From the NCBI GenBank assembly GCA_029936295.1, contig JAPYTH010000004.1, positions 15,615 through 79,614 on the forward strand: a DNA stretch of 64,000 bases, read 5' to 3'. Below the pieces are notes generated by a model that had not been told where the DNA came from, did no database searches, and saw only the letters and a program-made list of their open reading frames with translations. The stretch is from TMED109 sp015660425. GTDB taxonomy: Bacteria; Pseudomonadota; Alphaproteobacteria; TMED109. The stretch's first letter is position 1. The number at the start of each line of letters is the position of its first letter. The translations under genes were made by a program, and so were the position numbers. Below, piece by piece: positions 53,506 through 62,394 of the stretch.

Positions 53506-54780
53506 TTATTTCTTTACTTTATTTACTTCATTATAAAACCTATCAAAAAAATTATAAGTATCATGAGGACCAGGGGATGCTTCAGGGTGATATTGTACAG
53601 AATATATAGGTTTGTTTTTAACTTTTAAACCTTCTACTACACCATCAAATAAAGAAGTGTAGGTCTCAATTATATTTTTTGGCATACTATCCCTTTTTAC
53701 TACAAAGCCATGATTTTGACTTGTGATTTCAACCTTATTGTTGTTGGCCTGAACAGGCTGATTAGCTCCTCTATGACCAGTCTGCATTTTTTCTGTTTTT
53801 GCTCCTAGAGCTAATGCGATTAATTGATGCCCCAAACATATTCCATAAATTGGAATATTGGTATCAAACAATTTTATTAATAAAATATTAATAATCTTGC
53901 TGGTAGCTTTAGGATCTCCAGGGCCATTAGATAAAAATATTCCATCTGGTTTTAGTTTTATAATTTTATTATAAGTTGTGTTTAAGGGGACAACAGTAAT
54001 TTTAAAATTTCTATCAGCTAACATTCTTAGTATATTTTGTTTTACTCCAAAATCTATTACAATAATATGTTTTTTTGTTGATTTTTTATAATTTTCAGTT
54101 TTTATTTGAAAGTAATTTTTGTTATAATAACTTTTATTTTTCCATTTATATGGCTTTGTACATGTAACTTTAGAAGCAAGATCCGCACCATTTAATCCTG
54201 GCCATTTTTTTATACTAATAATTAACTCTTGTATTTCCTTATCAGTTATTTTTTCATTTACAATCATACCATTTATATAGCCTTTATTTCTTATTAATGA
54301 TGTAATAGATCTAGTATCTATTCCTTGAATACCAACTATACCTTTTTTAATTAACCAATTGTTCAAGTCTAAGTTAGATCTAAAGTTTGATGGGTTAGTT
54401 ATCTTAGCTTTTAAAATAATTCCTTTAGCTACAGGAAAATTAGATTCATTATCTATTTCATTGGTCCCTGTATTGCCAATATGAGGAAAAGTAAAAGTAA
54501 TTATCTGATCTGCATAAGATGGATCAGTAATGATTTCTTGATAACCAGTCATAGAAGTGTTGAAACACAATTCACCAATTGTCTTTCCTTTATCACCTAT
54601 ACCATATCCCCAATATGTATTTCCGTTTTCTAAAATTAATACGGCACTTTTTTTTTCAATAAAGTCTTTTAAATTTTTGGTTTTGGCTGATTTCATCTTA
54701 TTAAAATAGTCCGTATTTGCAATTTTTTGTAAATATATTTTTTGGGCCTCTTGGAAATCCACACTAATCAAATAGGGCAT
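53506..54780 (-). CDS. carA: Carbamoyl-phosphate synthase small subunit
   Basis: CarA is the glutaminase subunit that feeds ammonia to CarB. An N-terminal domain (GNTYWGYGIG; FNTSMTGYQEIITDPSYA) is followed by the class I amidotransferase: nucleophile in YGICLGHQLIALALG, then GHRGANQPV and QYHPEASPGPHD with catalytic His and Glu. From ATG 54780 the product is 424 residues, about 30 longer at the N terminus than usual. ATG 54696 would give a typical 396-residue protein. Neither has a clear ribosome site, so the start is uncertain; a TTG at 54789 is also in frame. Confidence 0.94.
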   Translation of the reverse strand: MPYLISVDFQEAQKIYLQKIANTDYFNKMKSAKTKNLKDFIEKKSAVLILENGNTYWGYGIGDKGKTIGELCFNTSMTGYQEIITDPSYADQIITFTFPHIGNTGTNEIDNESNFPVAKGIILKAKITNPSNFRSNLDLNNWLIKKGIVGIQGIDTRSITSLIRNKGYINGMIVNEKITDKEIQELIISIKKWPGLNGADLASKVTCTKPYKWKNKSYYNKNYFQIKTENYKKSTKKHIIVIDFGVKQNILRMLADRNFKITVVPLNTTYNKIIKLKPDGIFLSNGPGDPKATSKIINILLIKLFDTNIPIYGICLGHQLIALALGAKTEKMQTGHRGANQPVQANNNKVEITSQNHGFVVKRDSMPKNIIETYTSLFDGVVEGLKVKNKPIYSVQYHPEASPGPHDTYNFFDRFYNEVNKVKK

Positions 54781-54865
54781 ATTGGTCAAGAAAAGTAATA
54801 ATAATTATTTAAATTTTTTGTAAATATAATGTAGTATAAAATTATTAATTAATGAAGGATTAAAA

Positions 54866-55324
54866 TTGTTAAGAAATAAATTTAAAAATGATTTGATAAA
54901 TGCGATGAAAGCTAAAGATACAATTAAAGTATCTACCCTAAGGTTAATATTAGCAGCAATCAAAGATCGAGATTTAGAATCTAGAGGCAAAGGTGCTGGA
55001 GATATAATTTCTGACTCAACCATATTAGAAATTTTAGCTAAAATGGTTAAACAAAGAACTGAAACAGTAAAAATTTATGAAAATGCAGGAAGAAAAGAAT
55101 TAGCTGATATTGAAAAAAAAGAAATAAATATTATAAATGATTTTATGCCTAAAATGTTGACTAAGACAGAAGTAGAAAAAGTAATTGAAGAAGCTATAAA
55201 ATTTATTGATGCTAAGTCTCTTCGAGACTTAGGTAAAGTAATATCAAAAATTAAAGAAGATTATTCTGGAAGATGTGATTTTGCAGATGTTAGTCAAATG
55301 ATTCGTAAACGTTTGGAAGGGTAG
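54866..55324 (+). CDS. GatB/YqeY domain protein
   Basis: This 152-residue YqeY protein has a GatB-tail-like fold: LRNKFKNDLINAMKAKD at the start, STLRLILAAIKDRDLESRGK, ILAKMVKQRTETVKIYENAGR, and the GKVISKIKEDYSGRCDFADVS end. The family may aid tRNA amidation, but this is unproven. Translation starts at TTG 54866 with an AAGGA six bases upstream. It lies 12 bp before dnaG and is divergent from carA. Confidence 0.9.
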   Translation: MLRNKFKNDLINAMKAKDTIKVSTLRLILAAIKDRDLESRGKGAGDIISDSTILEILAKMVKQRTETVKIYENAGRKELADIEKKEINIINDFMPKMLTKTEVEKVIEEAIKFIDAKSLRDLGKVISKIKEDYSGRCDFADVSQMIRKRLEG

Positions 55325-55336
55325 TATAATTATTAT

Positions 55337-57061
55337 ATGGCTTTTTCTGAAAATTTAGTAGATGTAATTCATGAAAAAATTTTATTATCCGATTTTATTG
55401 GCCGAAAACTAATACTTGTAAAAAAAGGTAACAATTTTTTAGGTTTGTGTCCTTTTCATACTGAAAAAACCCCATCTTTTACTGTAAGCGATGATAAAGG
55501 CTTTTTTCATTGTTTTGGATGTTCTGCACATGGAGATGTTATTAGTTTTGTTATGCAGAAAGAATCTATTGAGTTTAAGGAGGCGATAAAATTATTAGCT
55601 TCAGAAGCAGGAATTAATTTATTAGATTATGGTGGTTATGAAAAGAAAATAACTAAAGAATCATTAGATGCGCGTAATATAGTAGAAATTTCAAAAAATT
55701 ATTTTGTAAATATTTTAAACTCCTCATCAGGAATAAAAGTTAGAGAATACTTAAAACAAAGAAAAATATCTGAAAAAGCCTATAAATATTTTGAATTAGG
55801 ATATGCAGAGAATTTCTCTAGTAATTTAATAAAATTTCTTAAAAATAAAAATTTTTTATTGGAGGCTATAATTGCTTCAGGGCTAGCAAGAAATTCTATC
55901 AAAAACACTCAACCTTATGATTTTTTTAGGAATAGATTAATTTTTCCTATCCATGATAAGAATGGCGATGCTATAGCTTTTGGTGGAAGAGGGCTTGAAG
56001 GATCAGAGCCTAAATATCTTAATTCTCCAGATACTATTCTTTTTAAAAAAAGAAAAGTGTTATTTAATTTTCACAGAGCTAAAAAATATGTTCAAAAACA
56101 TAAATTACCTTTTATAGTTGTTGAAGGTTATATAGATGTTATTTCATTGTATCATATAGGTTTATACGGAGCTGTAGCTCCACTAGGTACAGCTTTATCA
56201 GAAGATCAATTGGATCTTATGTGGAGATTTGCAGATGAGCCAATAATTTGCATGGATGGTGATAAAGCAGGCTATAGATCAGCTATTAGAACTCTGAACA
56301 TTGCTATGACCATATTAAAGCCAGGTAAATCTTTAAGATTTGTCTTTCTTCCAGATGGAGAGGATCCAGATAATTTAGTTTCTAAGAATAAAAAAGAGCA
56401 AATGTTAAATATAATTAATAATCCAATAGCTATGTTTGATTTTTTTTGGAAAAGCGAAACGGAAAATGTTGATTTAGAAACTCCTGAAAGGAGAGCTGGT
56501 TTTAAAACATTAATTGAAAAAAAAATTTCTTTAATAAAAGATATAGATGTTCGAAAAGAGTATAAAAATTCCTTTTATATTTATTTTAACAAATATATTT
56601 TGAATAGACCTAGAATTAATTATCATAATAAGAATAATGTTAATATAATAAACAGTGATTTAGATAAGTTAAATGCAGACAGGGTTAATAAAAATATGTA
56701 TATTAACTTTCGTGAAAAAAATTTAATTGAGTCTATATTAAATAATCCTGACTTATTAAGAAAAATTGATGAAGAACTTGCAATGCTTTTGTTTTCTAAT
56801 AATGAACTAGATTTATTAAGGATTACATTAATTGATTTATATAAAAAAAATGGAAATTTATCAGATTTAGATGTGACTGAATTAAAAAAAGATATTAAGT
56901 ATTCTAAAATATTTGTTAGTATCTTTAAATTAAATGATTGGACTAAAACTAAATTTACTCCAGATTATGTTCAAAAAAATAATGATTTAAATTATGTAGA
57001 AAAGTGTTGGATAGAGGCTGCTAATTTACAAAAAATATGGTATAGAAAAAATAGAAACTAA
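55337..57061 (+). CDS. dnaG: DNA primase
   Basis: This 574-residue DnaG synthesises RNA primers for replication. Domain order: N-terminal zinc finger (CPFHTEKTPSF and FHCFGCSAHGDVISF), the catalytic core with RNRLIFPIHDKNGDAIAFGGR, and TOPRIM acidic residues in VVEGYIDVI and MDGDKAGYRSA. A divergent C-terminal helicase-interaction region follows, which is Asn/Lys-rich. Length is at the short end of the family. It is followed by rpoD, giving the classical yqeY-dnaG-rpoD order. Confidence 0.95.
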   Translation: MAFSENLVDVIHEKILLSDFIGRKLILVKKGNNFLGLCPFHTEKTPSFTVSDDKGFFHCFGCSAHGDVISFVMQKESIEFKEAIKLLASEAGINLLDYGGYEKKITKESLDARNIVEISKNYFVNILNSSSGIKVREYLKQRKISEKAYKYFELGYAENFSSNLIKFLKNKNFLLEAIIASGLARNSIKNTQPYDFFRNRLIFPIHDKNGDAIAFGGRGLEGSEPKYLNSPDTILFKKRKVLFNFHRAKKYVQKHKLPFIVVEGYIDVISLYHIGLYGAVAPLGTALSEDQLDLMWRFADEPIICMDGDKAGYRSAIRTLNIAMTILKPGKSLRFVFLPDGEDPDNLVSKNKKEQMLNIINNPIAMFDFFWKSETENVDLETPERRAGFKTLIEKKISLIKDIDVRKEYKNSFYIYFNKYILNRPRINYHNKNNVNIINSDLDKLNADRVNKNMYINFREKNLIESILNNPDLLRKIDEELAMLLFSNNELDLLRITLIDLYKKNGNLSDLDVTELKKDIKYSKIFVSIFKLNDWTKTKFTPDYVQKNNDLNYVEKCWIEAANLQKIWYRKNRN

Positions 57062-57165
57062 TACATATTACTGAAGTAATTTCTTGATAATTATTGAAAC
57101 TAAAGATAATTAGTTTAATATAATTATTTTGCATGATTCTCTAAATATAAAAGAAAATAAAATTT

Positions 57166-59178
57166 ATGGCTAATAAAAGAACGAAAAAAAATATAACTTC
57201 AAATAACTCTTTACCTACAGAAGAGCAAGTTATGGATATTAGTGAGTCAGAAGTTAAAAAACTTATCACTAAGGGTAAGGAAAAAGGTTACTTAACTTAC
57301 AATGAACTTGCAAAAGTGCTTTCTCCAGAAAAATTTTCTTCAGAAAAAATAGAAGATATACAGGCAATGATTTCAGATGTGGGAATTAGCTTGGTGGATT
57401 CAGATGATGATGCACATGATTCGGAGGGTGATAATAATAAGCAGAATGAAAATAATGTTAATAATGCAGAAAATACAAAAATTATAAATACATCAGATAA
57501 TGAGTTAGGTAGAACAGATGATCCTGTAAGGATGTATTTAAGAGAAATGGGAAATGTTGAACTTCTTTCTAGAGATGGTGAAATTGCTATAGCTAAACGG
57601 ATAGAAGCTGGAAGAGATTTAATGTTTAGAGGAATAAGTCGTAGCCCTTTAACATTAAGAAATATATCGAAATGGAGTGCTCAATTAAAAAAAGAACAGA
57701 TTACTTTTAGGGAAGTAATTGATTTAGAAGCTACATATGGTTCTGGTCCTGATGGAGCAACGGTTAATAATCCTTTAGCAACTGCTAAAGTAGCAGCAAC
57801 ATTACAAACAAATACAGCATTACAAACAAATAATAGTGATGAGGTTAAAGAAGAAGATAATAATGAAGAAGGATTTGATGCAGAGGAGAATGAATCACAG
57901 GATGGGATGCCTTCTATTTCAGCATTAGAAGAAATTCTAAAACCTCAGTTGTTATCTGCTTTTATTCAATTATCTAAATACTCGAAGTCAATGGATAGAT
58001 ATTGGACTCAATCTATACTGAATCAGATAGATAGTCTTGAAACTAAAACTACAGTTAAAAATAAATTTTTTAAATATCAAAAAGAAGTTTCTGATATTAT
58101 GAGAGGTTTGAGGCTTGATAATAATAGAGTTGAAGAATTAATAGATGAACTTTATGGAAAAAATAAAAGATTATCCTTCTTAGAAGGAAGTCTTATTAGG
58201 TTAGCTGAAAAGAATAAAATAAAAAGAGATAAATTCTTAGAATTATATACAGGTCATGAAATTGAAAAATCTTTAATTAGAAAGATGTCTTTTAATAAAG
58301 ATAAAGGATGGAAAAAATTTATTAAGAAAGAAAGAGCTCAAATTAAAGATATTGTTAGAGAAATTAAAGAAATTGTTGAATATTGTAGTCTGGGAGTTTT
58401 AGAGTTTAAAATTTTGGTAAAGGCAATTGAGCGTGGGGAAAGAGAATCCGGGCAAGCTAAAAAAGAAATGATAGAAGCTAATTTAAGATTGGTGATTTCA
58501 ATAGCAAAAAAATATACTAATAGAGGTTTGCAATTCTTAGACCTCATTCAAGAAGGAAATATTGGGTTAATGAAGGCTGTTGATAAATTTGAATATAGAA
58601 GAGGGTATAAATTTTCTACTTATGCAACTTGGTGGATTAGGCAAGCAATTACTAGATCAATCGCTGATCAAGCGAGAACAATAAGGATTCCCGTGCATAT
58701 GATAGAAACTATAAATAAATTAGTTAGAACGTCTAGGCAAATTCTTCATGAAATAGGAAGAGAAGCTACACCAGAAGAATTAGCAGAAAAACTTGCTATG
58801 CCACTAGATAAAGTTAGAAAAGTTATGAAGATTGCCAAAGAACCTATAAGTTTAGAAACTCCAGTAGGGGATGAAGAGGATAGTCATTTAGGTGATTTTA
58901 TACAAGATCAAAATGCAGTTATTCCTTTAGAGGCAGCAATTCATGAAAATTTAAGAGAACAAACAACACAAATATTAGCATCATTAACTCCAAGAGAAGA
59001 GAGGGTTTTAAGGATGCGTTTTGGAATAGGTATGAATACAGACCATACTTTAGAGGAAGTTGGTCAACAATTCTCGGTTACAAGAGAAAGAATTAGACAA
59101 ATTGAAGCAAAAGCATTACGTAAACTTAAACACCCCTCTAGATCAAGAACATTAAAAAGTTTTTTGGATGAAAAATAA
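57166..59178 (+). CDS. rpoD: RNA polymerase primary sigma factor RpoD
   Basis: This 670-residue housekeeping sigma-70 has an N-terminal region 1.1 and a low-complexity acidic linker (about residues 80-110, and again near 225-245). Region 1.2 begins DDPVRMYLREMGNVELLSR. Regions 2.1-2.4 end in YKFSTYATWWIRQAITRSIA and ARTIRIPVHMIE. Region 3 and region 4.2 (TLEEVGQQFSVTRERIRQIE) follow. All DNA-contact parts are intact. A tRNA gene lies 8 bp after the stop, so it may be co-transcribed. A GATTC CcrM site lies in the ~100-bp leader. Confidence 0.97.
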   Translation: MANKRTKKNITSNNSLPTEEQVMDISESEVKKLITKGKEKGYLTYNELAKVLSPEKFSSEKIEDIQAMISDVGISLVDSDDDAHDSEGDNNKQNENNVNNAENTKIINTSDNELGRTDDPVRMYLREMGNVELLSRDGEIAIAKRIEAGRDLMFRGISRSPLTLRNISKWSAQLKKEQITFREVIDLEATYGSGPDGATVNNPLATAKVAATLQTNTALQTNNSDEVKEEDNNEEGFDAEENESQDGMPSISALEEILKPQLLSAFIQLSKYSKSMDRYWTQSILNQIDSLETKTTVKNKFFKYQKEVSDIMRGLRLDNNRVEELIDELYGKNKRLSFLEGSLIRLAEKNKIKRDKFLELYTGHEIEKSLIRKMSFNKDKGWKKFIKKERAQIKDIVREIKEIVEYCSLGVLEFKILVKAIERGERESGQAKKEMIEANLRLVISIAKKYTNRGLQFLDLIQEGNIGLMKAVDKFEYRRGYKFSTYATWWIRQAITRSIADQARTIRIPVHMIETINKLVRTSRQILHEIGREATPEELAEKLAMPLDKVRKVMKIAKEPISLETPVGDEEDSHLGDFIQDQNAVIPLEAAIHENLREQTTQILASLTPREERVLRMRFGIGMNTDHTLEEVGQQFSVTRERIRQIEAKALRKLKHPSRSRTLKSFLDEK

Positions 59179-59186
59179 TAAATTTG

Positions 59187-59263
59187 GGGCCCGTAGCTCA
59201 GTTGGTTAGAGCAAACCGCTCATAACGGTTTGGCCGTAGGTTCGAGTCCTACCGGGCCCACCA
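59187..59263 (+). tRNA. tRNA with CAT anticodon, probably tRNA-Ile2 (lysidine type)
   Basis: This 77-base cloverleaf with encoded CCA has acceptor arms GGGCCCG and CGGGCCC pairing perfectly, D-arm GCTC/GAGC, anticodon stem AACCG/CGGTT with loop CTCATAA (anticodon at 59221-59223), and T-arm GTAGG/CCTAC with TTCGAGT. CAT can be Met or Ile2. The loop CTCATAA and the overall match to bacterial Ile2 (modified by TilS to read AUA) favour Ile2. AUA would be a frequent codon in so AT-rich a genome. Confidence 0.9.
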
Positions 59264-59352
59264 AGTTTATTAAGAGATCAGTTGCATTTTAGTTATATTT
59301 AAGGTTTATTTATATATGTATATTATATGTATTCTTTGAGGGGAAAAATTTT

Positions 59353-61287
59353 ATGGATGCTAAAATAATTTGGTTACTTGTTTTTGTTGGCCTGTATTGG
59401 TCATATTGCATTTTTTGGGGAGTTAAAGGTCACTTACAAGCTAAGACTGCTAGTGATTATTTTTTAGCTGGTAGAGGTATATCTATATGGGTATTTATAC
59501 TTGCTGCAACAGCAACATCATTTTCTGGATGGACTTTTATGGGACATCCTGGTCTGATTTATAGGGATGGTTTCCCTTATGCATATGCTTCATTTTACGC
59601 CATTACTATTCCTTTTACAGGAGTAATGTTTTTAAAAAGACAGTGGATGCTAGGTAAAAGGTTTGGTTTTGTTACCCCTGGAGAAATGCTTTCAGATTAT
59701 TTTAAATCAGATTTTATAAGAGTCTTGGTAGTATTAGTAGCTTTAGTGTTTTCTGTTCCTTATTTAGGAATACAGCTAAGAGCTTCAGGTTTTCTATTTA
59801 ATGTTCTTACAGATGGAATGCTTAGTGTAAATGTAGGAATGTGGGCATTATCAGCTGTAGTGTTCTTATATGTTGCGACTGGGGGTTTAAGGGCTGTTGC
59901 CTATGTGGATACAGTGCAATGTGTCCTTTTAGCTGGAGGTATTATGGTTATTGGCCTAATAACTTTAATTAGTATTGGTGGCTTTGGTACATTAATAGAT
60001 GGTATTGCAGCCTTATCGCAAATAGACGAAAAACTAACACCAGCTGGTTACAGTCATTACATAGCTATTCCTGGAGTAATTCAGTATGTTAAAAGTGGTA
60101 CTCAGGCAGTGGGTGGTGCATGGACAGGAATAATGGTCCTATCTTATATGTTTGCTTTAATGGGAATACAGTCTGCACCAGCGTTTACTATGTGGTCATT
60201 TTCTAATAAAAGTGTAGAGCCATTTGCGCCACAACAAGTGTGGGCGTCAGCTTTTGGAATTGGGCTTATATTAATGACTTTTACAGCTATTCAGGGCCTT
60301 GGTTCTCATTTATTAGGTGCAGATGCAGCTATGTTGGCTGCGCATCCTGAATTAGTAAATAATGTAATGGGGCCAGGGTTAAAAGGAATAGATATTATGG
60401 AGACATCAGGTAAACAGGGAATGCTTGTACCTCAATTAATATATTTAATGTCAAATAGCGCTCCTTGGTTAGTAGGTCTTTTATCTGTATGTGCTTTAGC
60501 AGCTATGCAATCAACGGGTGCGGCATACATGTCTACAGCTGGAGGAATGCTAACACGTGACCTAGTAAAAAGGTTTTTAATGCCTAATGCTTCTCATGCT
60601 GCCCAAAAAATTCTTGGAAGATTAGGTGTAGGTCTTATAGTTTTAGCTGCTTTACTAGTTGCTACAGTTTCTAAGGATGCATTAGTTCTATTAGGTGGTT
60701 TAGCCGTAGCATATGGTTTCCAGATGTGGCCTGCCTTAATTGCAATCTGTTGGTGGCCGTTTCTTACAAGAGCTGGGGTAACATTAGGATTAATTGCTGG
60801 ATTAATTGCAGTTACTCTTACTGAAAGTATGGGAAAAGATGTTTTTGGCATTACTGCATGGGGTAGATGGCCATTGACAATACACTCTGCCGGCTGGGGA
60901 ATAATGTTTAATTTAGGGTTGGCAATAATTATATCTTACTTTACACAAAATGTGTCTGACACAGAGCATAAAATGAAATTTCACTCCTTCTTACGTGAAC
61001 ATGCATCTTTATCAGATGAGAAGAGAAGATTAATCCCTACAGCCGTTATAATAACATTGTTATGGTTCTTTTTTGGTATAGGTCCTGGAGCTGTAATTGG
61101 AAATTGGATATTTGGAAGTCCTTTAGATCCTAATACTTGGGTATTTGGAATTCCTTCAATTTGGGCATGGCAAATATTATTTTGGATGCTTGGTGTATAT
61201 ATGATGTGGATGCTTGCATATAAAATGGAAATGTCTACACCACCTAAAGCATTTGATGCATTAACAGATGATATTGGCGATACATAA
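59353..61287 (+). CDS. Sodium:solute symporter family transporter
   Basis: This 644-residue inner-membrane transporter of the SSS family has about 13-14 hydrophobic helices. Family landmarks include ASDYFLAGRGISIWVF, FSGWTFMGHPGLIYRDGFPY, the helix around GGLRAVAYVDTVQC, and LAAMQSTGAAYMSTAGGMLTRD. It is longer than average at the C terminus (two extra helices after residue 560). The substrate is unknown. A strong GAGGGG site precedes ATG 59353. A small membrane protein follows 58 bp later, reminiscent of symporters with small partner subunits. Confidence 0.92.
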   Translation: MDAKIIWLLVFVGLYWSYCIFWGVKGHLQAKTASDYFLAGRGISIWVFILAATATSFSGWTFMGHPGLIYRDGFPYAYASFYAITIPFTGVMFLKRQWMLGKRFGFVTPGEMLSDYFKSDFIRVLVVLVALVFSVPYLGIQLRASGFLFNVLTDGMLSVNVGMWALSAVVFLYVATGGLRAVAYVDTVQCVLLAGGIMVIGLITLISIGGFGTLIDGIAALSQIDEKLTPAGYSHYIAIPGVIQYVKSGTQAVGGAWTGIMVLSYMFALMGIQSAPAFTMWSFSNKSVEPFAPQQVWASAFGIGLILMTFTAIQGLGSHLLGADAAMLAAHPELVNNVMGPGLKGIDIMETSGKQGMLVPQLIYLMSNSAPWLVGLLSVCALAAMQSTGAAYMSTAGGMLTRDLVKRFLMPNASHAAQKILGRLGVGLIVLAALLVATVSKDALVLLGGLAVAYGFQMWPALIAICWWPFLTRAGVTLGLIAGLIAVTLTESMGKDVFGITAWGRWPLTIHSAGWGIMFNLGLAIIISYFTQNVSDTEHKMKFHSFLREHASLSDEKRRLIPTAVIITLLWFFFGIGPGAVIGNWIFGSPLDPNTWVFGIPSIWAWQILFWMLGVYMMWMLAYKMEMSTPPKAFDALTDDIGDT

Positions 61288-61299
61288 GCTAGTTATTAA

Positions 61300-61333
61300 A
61301 TTACAGGTTTTCCATATATAGAAGGCCTGTAAT
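61300..61333 (+). promoter_or_regulatory. Hairpin between symporter and small membrane-protein gene
   Basis: ATTACAGG (61300-61307) pairs with CCTGTAAT (61326-61333), and the stem can extend inward by two G-U pairs and three Watson-Crick pairs. It ends 12 bases before ATG 61346 and just before an AAGGTG ribosome site. It may reduce or tune expression of the downstream gene; it has no T tract. Confidence 0.4.
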
Positions 61334-61345
61334 ATAAGGTGTAAA

Positions 61346-61570
61346 ATGCCAAGTGAAATTTTTTATTTATTAAGTGTAATCTTACTTAGTATTCTATTGT
61401 ATTATCCTGTAAATAAATTAATTTTTATTTTAAGTGTTAGAAGGTATGAAAAAAAAATAGGTAATTCCTTAAATGATAAAGAATTAAAAGGACAGTTAAT
61501 AAGAGCACGTTTTATATCAATTATTTTAATTATTATTTTTTCATCTCTTTTTAACTTAAATATTTATTAG
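61346..61570 (+). CDS. Small two-helix membrane protein
   Basis: This 74-residue protein has hydrophobic helices at about residues 5-30 and 53-72, with a charged loop between (VRRYEKKIGNSLNDKELKGQLIRARF). I do not assign a named family. Its position directly after a sodium:solute symporter resembles the small partner proteins of other SSS transporters (ActP with YjcH, PanF with YhdT), but that link is inference. It is 8 bp before the TPR gene. Confidence 0.75.
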   Translation: MPSEIFYLLSVILLSILLYYPVNKLIFILSVRRYEKKIGNSLNDKELKGQLIRARFISIILIIIFSSLFNLNIY

Positions 61571-61578
61571 GAATTACT

Positions 61579-62175
61579 TTGTCTTTAAAACAAATTAAGT
61601 CACATGACCCTATATATTCAATTTTAGTAAGAATAAGCCTTTTATTGTTTATATTATTTACAGGTTGGTTAATATGGGATCATTTTATTAATAGACCCCA
61701 AGAAATTAAATATTATTTAAGCGCAAATACTGCTTTTAAAGATAAACATTATGATACTTCTTTAGATCAATATTTGAAAGCATATGAATACAATAATGAA
61801 GATGTATATATAATTGAAGGGATAGCTAGATCATACATGCAGTTAGATGATTTTGAAAATGCTGAAAAATACTTTAATCGAGCAATAAAATTAGATCCTG
61901 AATTTGCACCTTCATATGCAAATTTAGGTGTTTTTTATGATAGGCAGAAAGATTATGATAATGCTATAAAATTTTATGAAAAAGCTTTATCACTAGATCA
62001 GGAATTATCTATAGGTATGCATTGGATAGATAGATTATTATATGATGTAAGAGAAACACCTTCTACAATTGGAAGTAGGTTAGATTATTTAAAATTGCAA
62101 ATGGATCTACCAGAAGATAAAAGGTTGTTATCAGTTAAAGAAATTGATCAACAACAGATCAATTATGAAAAGTAG
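61579..62175 (+). CDS. Membrane-anchored TPR protein
   Basis: This 198-residue protein has one N-terminal membrane helix (about residues 14-34, ILVRISLLLFILFTGWLIWDHF region) and then about three tetratricopeptide repeats (AFKDKHYDTSLDQYLKAYEY; DFENAEKYFNRAIKLDP; DYDNAIKFYEKALSLDQ). The TPR face is probably periplasmic if the helix is a signal anchor. It starts with TTG 61579, supported by an AGGA site seven bases upstream. Its stop is directly adjacent to the stop of the convergent 58-residue gene. Confidence 0.85.
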   Translation: MSLKQIKSHDPIYSILVRISLLLFILFTGWLIWDHFINRPQEIKYYLSANTAFKDKHYDTSLDQYLKAYEYNNEDVYIIEGIARSYMQLDDFENAEKYFNRAIKLDPEFAPSYANLGVFYDRQKDYDNAIKFYEKALSLDQELSIGMHWIDRLLYDVRETPSTIGSRLDYLKLQMDLPEDKRLLSVKEIDQQQINYEK

Positions 62176-62352
62176 TTATATTACTTTTAAAATATCTACT
62201 AAAAATACCCTTAGAAAAAAAATTAGTGCAATGCATCCAAATAATAGACGAACAAAATCTTTTTCACCATCTTTGCCCCTATAAGTTATTCCGTGCCATG
62301 AAATTAAGCCCGTGGCAAAAATAAATACCCAATTAGTTAACTCTTCTATCAT
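62176..62352 (-). CDS. Small membrane protein, 58 residues
   Basis: This unlisted small open frame runs from ATG 62352 to TAA 62176. It fills almost exactly the gap between the TPR gene and the alpha/beta hydrolase gene. The product begins MIEELTNWVFIFATGLISWH, then has ITYRGKDGEKDFVRLLFGC and a hydrophobic end (IALIFFLRVFLVDILKV). That gives two hydrophobic segments around a charged loop, with balanced residue usage. No clear ribosome site is visible. Its function is unknown. Confidence 0.6.
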   Translation of the reverse strand: MIEELTNWVFIFATGLISWHGITYRGKDGEKDFVRLLFGCIALIFFLRVFLVDILKVI

Positions 62353-62394
62353 AATTATTTGTATATTTCTATTAATCGTAATAATTTTATTAAT

